This document shows positions 1 to 5,388 of a DNA stretch of 17,271 bases, one piece after another. The stretch lies in the NCBI GenBank assembly GCA_003531115.1, contig DQHT01000043.1, positions 1-17,271 of the forward strand, in the 5' to 3' direction. Positions within the stretch are counted from its first letter, which is position 1, and every line of letters begins with the position of its first letter. The notes beneath the pieces were generated by a model, which was not told the DNA's origin, ran no database searches, and was given only the letters and a program-made list of their open reading frames with translations. This DNA is from Bacteroidota bacterium (GTDB lineage: Bacteria; Bacteroidota; Bacteroidia; UBA8524). The position numbers and the translations under genes are program-made.

Positions 1-602
1 CAGGTGCCGGGACTCCATCAAGCGGGACCGGTGTTAACGGAGATTATTATTTAAATACCGCATCAGGCGATGTATACCTAAAGAGCAGTGGCAGCTGGAG
101 TATTGCAACAAACATCACAGGTCCTACAGGTTCAACGGGAGCTACTGGTGCTACTGGTACCGCCGGTACGAATGCTGTAGTAGGATTTGCTGAATTTTAT
201 GCACTGATGCCATCAAATAATGCGTCTTCTGTTGCAGTAGGCGCTGCAGTCGAATTTCCTCAGAATGGGCCGACCGACACCCTAATTACACGTTCCAGTT
301 CCAGCGCATCGGTGTTTACCTTACCTGCTATCGGCACGTATATGGTTAGTTGGCAAGTAAGCATTGATCAAGCGGGACAACTGGTTTTAGAACTAAACAA
401 CACGGAGCTTTCGGCTACAGTTGTTGGCCGTGCAACGGGAACTAGTCAAATATCCGCTACCCGATTAATTACTACCACATCAACCAATAGTACCTTACGG
501 GTAGTTAATCCTTCCGGTAATTCCACGGCGCTTACCATAACGTCATACGCGGGCGGTGCACAAGCTGTTTCTGCATCACTTGTGATTATGCGTATACGAT
601 AA
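1..602 (+). CDS. Collagen-like surface protein with BclA-type C-terminal domain (5' partial)
   Basis: The reading frame is open from the left edge (first full codon at 3) to TAA at 600-602, so the N-terminus lies outside the window. The visible part begins with a spacer containing NGDYYLNTASGDVYLK, a segment type that I know from collagen-like proteins of bacteria and phages. Next come about five Gly-X-Thr/Gly-X-Y triplets (GPTGSTGATGATGT, positions about 120-165). The last about 130 residues start at FYALMPSNN and are rich in Ser, Thr, Val and Ala. They look like the TNF/C1q-like trimeric jelly-roll that ends Bacillus BclA. The likely role is a trimeric fibre displayed on the surface or secreted. 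An internal ATG at 207 is only a Met in the domain, not the start. The gene ends 57 bp before a PorP/SprF-family gene on the same strand with no clear promoter between, which suggests co-transcription. A phage tail-fibre origin is possible, but no phage genes are visible. Confidence 0.8.
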   Translation, partial: GAGTPSSGTGVNGDYYLNTASGDVYLKSSGSWSIATNITGPTGSTGATGATGTAGTNAVVGFAEFYALMPSNNASSVAVGAAVEFPQNGPTDTLITRSSSSASVFTLPAIGTYMVSWQVSIDQAGQLVLELNNTELSATVVGRATGTSQISATRLITTTSTNSTLRVVNPSGNSTALTITSYAGGAQAVSASLVIMRIR

Positions 603-658
603 ACGACAATCTTTTAGCTATGAAATAAATAGAAGTGAAAGAAAGGAAAATCAAGAAA

Positions 659-1615
659 ATGGTACTCTTCAAAAAAATAATTACAACAAGCGTAATGGTA
701 TTACTCTCCTTAGGCGCATTTGCGCAGCAAGACGCAGGGTTCTCCATGTATTTTTTTGATCCACTTTATTATAACCCCGGTTATGCCGGTACCCGGGAAG
801 TTTTTTCAGGAATATTGGCTGCTCGAAACCAGTGGATTGGAATGCCCGGTGCACCAACAACCCAATCGGTAACCATGCATGGCGCATTGCCGAATAAGCA
901 AGTGGGGCTGGGGCTGAAGGTGTATAACGACCATGCAGGCCCGATGAAAAACACGGGGATTAACCTGACCTATGCTTACCGTATTCCTGTTAACAAAAAA
1001 ACAACGGTTTCCTTTGGACTAACCGGAATGCTCAGTAAAATCAGCATCGATTGGTCGTCTATACAAATTGACGATCCAAACGACCAGGCCTTCGAAGGGA
1101 ATGCAGCCACGAACTGGGTGAGTGATGCCAGTGCCGGTGTGTATGTGTATCAGTCGCGGTTTTACGCAGGGTTTAGTGTAAATCACCTCTTTCAATCAAA
1201 GTTTGGTACCTCCGATGCTATCGGCGCCAACCTCGCCAAGTTTTACCGGCAATATTACCTCACTTCAGGCATCGTCCTCCCAATAAATGAGAAGATTGAT
1301 TTCAGGCCATCCATATTGGCTAAATATGTTCATGCTGCGCCTGCAGTTGGAGAAATTAACGGCACATTTATTTTCTTTCAGAGGCTGTTTCTGGGTGCAG
1401 GTTTCCGAACGGCCAAAAGAGTGAATATTTCAGGTACAGACAATATGATTATCGCTTTAATGCAATTCAAATTTGGAAACTATCTGCGTATCGGCTATGC
1501 TTACGATTATTACCTGAATCAGACAGGATCGTATAACAGCGGCACCCACGAATTTATGCTGGGTTGGGATATAATTGGCAGGAAAACAAAAGTATCAAGC
1601 CCGCGATTTTTCTAA
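659..1615 (+). CDS. PorP/SprF-family type IX secretion outer-membrane protein
   Basis: A protein of about 318 residues with a clear signal peptide (Lys-rich start, hydrophobic stretch, cleavage near AFA-QQ at residues 21-24). The family hallmark DPLYYNPGYAG follows at residues 34-44. The rest alternates short beta strands, as expected for a small outer-membrane barrel. PorP/SprF proteins work with type IX secretion and gliding machinery. Many paralogues sit beside OmpA-type proteins and adhesins and help attach them to the surface, so this need not be the core PorP. I chose ATG at 659 because it places the signal peptide at the very N-terminus and has AGGAAAA upstream. A GTG at 635 would add eight charged residues (MKERKIKK) and is possible. 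The next gene starts 16 bp downstream, supporting an operon with the OmpA-type protein. The family call is firm; the partner is inferred. Confidence 0.88.
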   Translation: MVLFKKIITTSVMVLLSLGAFAQQDAGFSMYFFDPLYYNPGYAGTREVFSGILAARNQWIGMPGAPTTQSVTMHGALPNKQVGLGLKVYNDHAGPMKNTGINLTYAYRIPVNKKTTVSFGLTGMLSKISIDWSSIQIDDPNDQAFEGNAATNWVSDASAGVYVYQSRFYAGFSVNHLFQSKFGTSDAIGANLAKFYRQYYLTSGIVLPINEKIDFRPSILAKYVHAAPAVGEINGTFIFFQRLFLGAGFRTAKRVNISGTDNMIIALMQFKFGNYLRIGYAYDYYLNQTGSYNSGTHEFMLGWDIIGRKTKVSSPRFF

Positions 1616-1631
1616 ATAATCCCCTACTTAG

Positions 1632-3386
1632 ATGAAAGCCATATGCATTACAATCCTGGCAGCCTTTTTTTGTTCAACGGCAATTGCACAAACGCGGAAG
1701 GCTGATAGTCTCTTTGCTCGTTGGGATTATTTCCGGGCTGCAGAACTTTATAAAAAGGAAGCAGCTAAACATCCATCTGCAGCTATTTATTTTAAGCTGG
1801 GTGAATGTTACCGTAAAATGAACCTGTATAGAGAAGAGCAGGAAGCTTATGATAAAGTAAACGCAGCTGGCATCTACAGCGATCCTGTGTTTTATCTGTA
1901 CTATGGGCAGGTATTAAAAACCAACGGAAGGAATGACGAGGCAAAGATCGCTTTCAATAAATATACTGCGCTGATGCCTTCCGATTTCAGGGGAAAGTTC
2001 TTTCGTGAATCGATAGAACTAGTAGCGGATGATCATAAATGGGATGAGCCTGTTTCTGTTCGTAATGTTGGGCCACTCAATTCGCCAAATGCTGAAATCT
2101 GCCCGGTCGTATACAAGGATGGAATCGTCTTCACATCCAACAGAAAAACACCTGGCAGAAATAAGGTCTATGGCTGGACCGGAGCAAATTATTTAACCCT
2201 GTACTTCGCAAAAAAAGGCAGCGATGAGCTGAGTTATACCGATGTGGTACCATTTGGCGGAAACACTATACTCGAGCAGTTCAATAATGGGCCTGCTTGC
2301 TTCTCAAAGAATTTTGATACCCTTTACATTACACGAGTGGCAAAAGACCTGAAGGGCAAGGAAAAGAAAACATTGAAGATCGAGAGAAACAAGATATTCA
2401 TGTCAGTAATGAAAGAGGGTACATGGACAGAGGCCGTTCCGTTTTTTTTAAACAATAATCTATTTTCGGTGGCTAACCCTTACTTAACTGCCGATGGAAC
2501 CCGGATCTATTTCGTTTCAGATATGCCCGGCGGATATGGCGAAACGGACATCTATTATTGCAACCGGGAAGCTAACGGATGGAGCACGCCGATAAATATG
2601 GGACCCAATGTGAATACCTTCAATAGGGAAAAATATCCTGCGATGGATGCTGCCGGGAATTTCTATTTTTCGTCAGATGGCTATCAGGGTTTTGGTGGCT
2701 TGGACATTTGTATTGCACGAAATAACAAGGGAACCTTTGAAAAGGCAGTCCCGCTGAAATACCCTTTCAACTCACCGGCAGATGATTTTGGAATCATGTT
2801 TTTAGACGACGCTAAAACAGGATATATCACCTCTAACCGAAGTGAGGGAGGAAAAGGAGATGACGATATCTACTATTTTGACCTTTTAAAAGGCAATGAA
2901 AGCAAAGACTTAACGACTTCCATGTATGTCATCGGGTATAGACCAAAAACACCACCTGTTATAGCAGAAGCTCCGGTCATTGTACCTGAAGTGCAACGAG
3001 TTGAAGAAATACTACTGCCGGCAGATATCCGCATCTATTTTGATTTTGATGAAGCAGGTATCCGCAGTGATGCGATTATCCATTTAGATAGTGTTGTCAG
3101 CTATATGAATGAATTTAAGGATATGGTAGTGATACTGGGCGGACATTGCGACAGCAGGGGAACATCCGATTACAATATGAATTTATCCATCCAACGCAGT
3201 AATTCAGCTTTACATTATCTCAATGACAAAGGAATTGACATGAAGCGGATGAGCAGTGCCGGTTATGGATCCAGCCAATTGGTTAACGCATGTGATCAGG
3301 GATCTGTATGCTCCGATGACCAGCATCAGCTCAATAGAAGTGTCTATTTTCACTTTGTGCGGAAAAAGACTGTTGATGCAAATTAA
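1632..3386 (+). CDS. PorE-like OmpA-family protein with TPR and PD40 propeller
   Basis: A 584-residue exported protein whose signal peptide ends near STAIAQ (residue 20). Residues about 25-130 are TPR-like helices (YFRAAELYKKEA, YFKLGECYRKMN). Residues about 150-435 carry WD40-like PD40 repeats with the usual motifs: SDMPGGYGETDIYYC, SSDGYQGFGGLDI and SNRSEGGKGDDDIYYF. Residues about 463-580 form an OmpA C-terminal peptidoglycan-binding domain (IRIYFDFDEAGI; then GGHCDSRGTSDYN and LSIQRSN). Asp507 and Arg522 match the pair that binds diaminopimelate in OmpA domains. This order resembles PorE of the type IX secretion system, which anchors the machinery to peptidoglycan, but there is no clear carboxypeptidase-regulatory domain between propeller and OmpA. 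No lipobox Cys is evident at the cleavage site. It lies 16 bp after the PorP/SprF gene; such pairs occur repeatedly in Bacteroidota genomes, so this may be a dedicated accessory pair rather than the core complex. Confidence 0.88.
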   Translation: MKAICITILAAFFCSTAIAQTRKADSLFARWDYFRAAELYKKEAAKHPSAAIYFKLGECYRKMNLYREEQEAYDKVNAAGIYSDPVFYLYYGQVLKTNGRNDEAKIAFNKYTALMPSDFRGKFFRESIELVADDHKWDEPVSVRNVGPLNSPNAEICPVVYKDGIVFTSNRKTPGRNKVYGWTGANYLTLYFAKKGSDELSYTDVVPFGGNTILEQFNNGPACFSKNFDTLYITRVAKDLKGKEKKTLKIERNKIFMSVMKEGTWTEAVPFFLNNNLFSVANPYLTADGTRIYFVSDMPGGYGETDIYYCNREANGWSTPINMGPNVNTFNREKYPAMDAAGNFYFSSDGYQGFGGLDICIARNNKGTFEKAVPLKYPFNSPADDFGIMFLDDAKTGYITSNRSEGGKGDDDIYYFDLLKGNESKDLTTSMYVIGYRPKTPPVIAEAPVIVPEVQRVEEILLPADIRIYFDFDEAGIRSDAIIHLDSVVSYMNEFKDMVVILGGHCDSRGTSDYNMNLSIQRSNSALHYLNDKGIDMKRMSSAGYGSSQLVNACDQGSVCSDDQHQLNRSVYFHFVRKKTVDAN

Positions 3387-3461
3387 AATGGTCTATTCAG
3401 AACCATCAATAGGAAAATGTGTAGCCGTTTTTCGCAAGTCGTAGTTGACAAAGAAGGGCGT

Positions 3462-3956
3462 TTATGGTATCAATTGGCCGATCACTTTCATAGGCAGAAA
3501 CATTTTACCGCTGTTAGGAAGCGTTTGAAAACCATATTTTTGGTAAAACAATTTTGCCTTCTCATTGATCGGGTCCACTACCACAGCCATGGCACCGATG
3601 CTTTCATTTGACAAGGTGTAGCTGCGAAGCAGTGCGTCTATTAATAAAATTTCTCCCAAGCCGCTTCCTTTGGATTTGATATCTCTGGCTAGCCTGCCTA
3701 ACAGGATCACCGGAGCATTGTAAGAGACTGGTAATTGTTTGAGATACTTTTCCGGGATCATGTCCCGTCCCAGACTTTCGCTCGTTAAGGTATAATAGCC
3801 AAGGACATTATTTTCTTTATCAACGGCGACAAAGCAGTTTGCCAAACGTTTTTTAATATCCTGACTAACCTGGTTTAGCAGGTAATCGGTTAAAGACACT
3901 TCTTCACACTTAAAATCCTTTCTGTTATGCTCTTTGGACAGCAGGGTTATTTCCAC
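3462..3956 (-). CDS. GNAT-family acetyltransferase toxin (TacT/AtaT type)
   Basis: A 164-residue N-acetyltransferase of the toxin branch. The acetyl-CoA pyrophosphate loop is SKGSGLG at residues 95-101, after the strand VILLGRLARDI. The C-terminal FYQKYGF motif (137-143) carries Tyr138, the probable general acid of TacT-type toxins. The LTDYLLNQVSQDIKKR segment near residues 22-37 is also typical. Relatives acetylate the amino group of charged aminoacyl-tRNA and block translation; the exact tRNA target cannot be read from sequence. The ATG at 3956-3954 lies inside the end of the antitoxin gene (10-bp overlap), so the two are translationally linked. The overlap with a DUF1778 partner is the strongest evidence that this is a toxin rather than a metabolic acetyltransferase. 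All key residues seem present, so it is probably intact. Confidence 0.9.
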   Translation of the reverse strand: MEITLLSKEHNRKDFKCEEVSLTDYLLNQVSQDIKKRLANCFVAVDKENNVLGYYTLTSESLGRDMIPEKYLKQLPVSYNAPVILLGRLARDIKSKGSGLGEILLIDALLRSYTLSNESIGAMAVVVDPINEKAKLFYQKYGFQTLPNSGKMFLPMKVIGQLIP

Positions 3957-4240
3957 AACGAAGATGACTTTGCTTTATATTTTTTTGCAGCCTCAAGCAG
4001 GTTTTGATTGGGCTTGCTGTTTCCAAATACGGCGTCAAAGAATACTTCCCTGTCTTTTTCCGAAGCGAGGATACGGTCATGTTCAGCCACGATCTCTTCA
4101 GCCTGTTTTTTTACAATACGAATTATGAAGCTGCTAAACGATTTATCACCGCTTAACTCCTGGGCTCTTTTGAATATCCATTTATCCTTTGAAGATACGC
4201 GCAGTTCGATCCGTTCTTCCTTATTTACCGGAGCATTCAT
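3947..4240 (-). CDS. DUF1778 ribbon-helix-helix antitoxin (TacA/AtaR type)
   Basis: A 97-residue protein. Residues about 8-50 look like a ribbon-helix-helix DNA-binding domain: the strand ERIELRVS, then KDKWIFKRAQELSG and SFSSFIIRIVKKQAEEIV. The acidic-to-basic tail (EVFFDAVFG, then NQNLLEAAKKYKAK) is the part that wraps the GNAT toxin and blocks acetyl-CoA binding in solved family members. It is the first gene of the operon and overlaps the toxin start by 10 bp. Such antitoxins, alone or with the toxin, bind palindromes in their own promoter; a matching palindrome lies 26 bp upstream of this ATG (4266-4286). The start ATG at 4240-4238 gives the standard family length. Confidence 0.9.
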   Translation of the reverse strand: MNAPVNKEERIELRVSSKDKWIFKRAQELSGDKSFSSFIIRIVKKQAEEIVAEHDRILASEKDREVFFDAVFGNSKPNQNLLEAAKKYKAKSSSLWK

Positions 4241-4261
4241 GAGTTTATTGATTAATTAACT

Positions 4262-4293
4262 CAAATGTACGGCAAATTACCGTACAAAACAAA
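4262..4293 (-). promoter_or_regulatory. Promoter of the toxin-antitoxin operon
   Basis: On the minus strand, TTTG (4293-4290), then 20 bases, then TACATTTG (4269-4262). This matches the Bacteroidota sigma-ABfr pattern TTTG-N(17-23)-TAnnTTTG exactly in both elements. It would give a start of transcription near 4255 and a leader of about 15 bases before the antitoxin ATG. Confidence 0.72.
4266..4286. promoter_or_regulatory. Palindromic operator of the toxin-antitoxin operon
   Basis: A perfect inverted repeat TGTACGG-CAAATTA-CCGTACA: seven-base arms and a seven-base centre. It occupies almost the whole spacer between the two promoter elements and runs three bases into the -7 box. A ribbon-helix-helix dimer bound here would exclude RNA polymerase. 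This is the expected autoregulatory site of a DUF1778/GNAT operon; binding itself is inferred. Confidence 0.75.
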
Positions 4294-4389
4294 TGATTTT
4301 TAAAGTGAGGTCAACTTACGTTCTCCGCGCAGGCCCAGTGCGGTATATTTAGCAGCAGGGTCAGTTTGAAAACGAATTTGAGCATTGGG

Positions 4390-4875
4390 CTAGCGCGGTG
4401 TTAGCAAACGTTTCTTTGCATGGTAGGTTTTAGTGGTTTTATATCCCGCGGCCATTAAAAAACGGGTTCCTCCATAGTTCAAATACTGTACTATTTTTAT
4501 TGTATTACTGTCTTCAACGAATATTCGAATGCGATTAATCCGAGTATTAGAATATATGGGTGGAATTCCTCGTCTCACCCTGCTTACATAAAATTCCAGA
4601 TAATTATTTTTGAGTTCACAATCAAAGGTGTCTGAATGGCCGGTCGTACCATACTCAAACAGAATCTTTGCTTGATCAATAAATGAAATTGTCACAGTCT
4701 CTGCTGTGTCTGTGTTTCCCAGCAATATTAACAAGCTATATCTTGAACTGTCTAATTGATTATCATAGGTTCCTTCTATGGAATCCAATGTTACTTGTCC
4801 TATAAATTCTCTTTTCTGAGCATTCAAGATTAATGGGATGAATGTCAAAAAAAGGAGGTAGAATCTAATCTTCAT
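4390..4875 (-). CDS. Hypothetical exported protein
   Basis: I do not recognise this 161-residue protein. It begins with a clean signal peptide (MKIRFYLLFLTFIPLILNAQ) with a probable cut before or after the Gln, a common Bacteroidota pattern. The mature part alternates hydrophobic and polar residues (YSLLILLG, AETVTISFID, AKILFEYG, NYLEFYVSRVRRG, RIRIFVED), suggesting an all-beta fold, perhaps a small lipocalin- or sandwich-like domain. It contains only one mature Cys and no lipobox, so it is probably periplasmic or secreted. The C-terminus is basic (KTYHAKKRLLTPR). It stands alone: its stop is 149 bp from the toxin-antitoxin operon start, and there is no clear promoter match upstream. Local sequence is more AT-rich than the flanking receptor gene. 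Confidence 0.6.
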   Translation of the reverse strand: MKIRFYLLFLTFIPLILNAQKREFIGQVTLDSIEGTYDNQLDSSRYSLLILLGNTDTAETVTISFIDQAKILFEYGTTGHSDTFDCELKNNYLEFYVSRVRRGIPPIYSNTRINRIRIFVEDSNTIKIVQYLNYGGTRFLMAAGYKTTKTYHAKKRLLTPR

Positions 4876-4893
4876 GAATGTTTGCTAACTTAT

Positions 4894-5025
4894 CTATACC
4901 CTCAACTCCGAACCAACAAAAACCCTAAAAAAAGCCCCTTTGTTGAGCTTTACCTTCCAATGGTGGCTGGCTTGGCTCAACTGGGAGTATTTGCGTTCTA
5001 TTTTTAGACCATGTTTTTTGGTCAT
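4894..5025 (-). pseudogene. Possible small ORF or gene remnant (43 codons)
   Basis: An open frame from ATG at 5025-5023 to TAG at 4896-4894, with the same frame open upstream to a stop at 5091-5089 (64 codons in all). The peptide is basic and non-repetitive, with MTKKHGLKIERKYSQL at the start and FFRVFVGSELRV at the end, so it reads like real protein. There is no ribosome-binding site and no family that I recognise. It could be a decayed C-terminal fragment, a small protein, or chance coding inside a structured intergenic element. Confidence 0.25.
4942..4981. repeat. Inverted repeat with 7-bp arms
   Basis: GTTGAGC (4942-4948) and GCTCAAC (4975-4981) are perfect complements around a 26-base loop. 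On the minus strand the hairpin is followed after about seven bases by a run of seven T (plus-strand A7 at 4927-4933), so it could act as a weak terminator for leftward transcription. It lies within the small ORF remnant. Confidence 0.4.
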
Positions 5026-5095
5026 GCGTCTGAGGGAAGGTGCACTTACACAATATAATTTTTTAAAACGAGAAGGGGTTTTGTAAATTTAAGTT

Positions 5096-5123
5096 CCCAT
5101 AACCCGAAACCCATAACCCAAAA
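5096..5123 (+). repeat. Two tandem copies of a 14-bp AC-rich unit
   Basis: CCCATAACCCGAAA followed directly by CCCATAACCCAAAA, one mismatch apart, and then further C-rich sequence. It lies in the gene-poor stretch between the exported protein and the TPP promoter. No function is visible. Confidence 0.6.
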
Positions 5124-5190
5124 CCCCCTCTCTCCGGAAAATTCGATTAACCCAAATGTTTGTAAAAGACTTAGGCAGGCGCAGCCCCCA

Positions 5191-5221
5191 TTTGCCCAAC
5201 TCCAAAATTTACCTAATTTCG
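5191..5221 (+). promoter_or_regulatory. Promoter of the TPP-regulated receptor gene
   Basis: TTTG (5191-5194), 19 bases, then TAATTTCG (5214-5221). This is one mismatch from the Bacteroidota TTTG-N19-TAnnTTTG pattern. Transcription would begin near 5227, exactly at the first stem of the riboswitch, which makes the placement convincing. Confidence 0.6.
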
Positions 5222-5225
5222 CCCC

Positions 5226-5318
5226 GTCTTAGGGGTGCTGATTGAATTCGGCTGAGATGATACCCTTGGTGGCCCGGCCACCGAAACCTGATCAGGGTAA
5301 TTCCTGCGAAGGGAAAGT
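5226..5318 (+). ncRNA. TPP riboswitch (THI element)
   Basis: All the conserved parts of a thiamine-pyrophosphate riboswitch are present in order: AGGGGTGC (5231-5238), CTGAGATGATACCC (5252-5265), ACCTGATCAGGGTAATTCC (5286-5304) and TGCGAAGGGAAAG (5305-5317). CTGAGA is the pyrimidine-binding joint, and the GATC/TAAT segment forms the pyrophosphate-binding arm. An additional stem GGTGG-N5-CCACC (5268-5282) sits between TACCC and ACCTGATC, where the family tolerates a facultative hairpin. Bound TPP normally turns the downstream gene off. The element leads directly into the TonB receptor, whose ATG is about 70 bases further on. Confidence 0.96.
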
Positions 5319-5337
5319 TTTGGTATAACATGCTTTG

Positions 5338-5360
5338 CGTGCTCCAACCCCTGGAGGGCG
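5338..5360 (+). promoter_or_regulatory. Candidate expression-platform hairpin of the riboswitch
   Basis: CGTGCTCCA (5338-5346), loop ACCCC, TGGAGGGCG (5352-5360) form a nine-base stem with one G-G mismatch and one wobble, followed by TTTGTT. It resembles a weak intrinsic terminator between aptamer and ATG. The 5' arm (CCAA at 5344-5347) can also pair with TTGG at 5320-5323 just after the aptamer, offering a possible alternative fold. The pairing is seen; the switching role is inferred. Confidence 0.4.
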
Positions 5361-5388
5361 TTTGTTAAACCTTTTAGTTTCAATTTTT

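Larger units (their letters stand above)
4876..5190. other. Gene-poor intergenic stretch
   Basis: This stretch has no confident gene. It holds the possible small ORF (4894-5025), the inverted repeat (4942-4981), a small stem GACCA-N7-TGGTC at 5007-5023, a T/A-rich patch around 5055-5065 and the 14-bp tandem pair (5096-5123). The mixture of short repeats and a decayed-looking ORF suggests old, unconstrained sequence. Confidence 0.5.

Noticed and set aside
207..602. A complete gene starting at ATG 207
   Set aside because: The frame stays open to the left edge and contains collagen-type triplets and a typical spacer; 207 is an internal Met.
1..602. Prophage or phage tail-fibre region
   Set aside because: Collagen triplets can occur in phage fibres, but no phage structural, integrase or lysis genes are nearby and the neighbours are cell-envelope genes.
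3387..3461. ATGGT...ACCAT stem as a terminator between the PorE-like gene and the toxin gene
   Set aside because: Only five base pairs with no T tract on either strand; too weak to call.
5096..5123. Possible CRISPR repeat or origin iteron
   Set aside because: Only two adjacent 14-bp copies without spacers or further copies; no cas genes or replication genes.
5335..5388. TTG at 5335 as the TonB receptor start
   Set aside because: It would overlap the regulatory hairpin and add an N-terminal segment before an already complete signal peptide that begins at ATG 5389.
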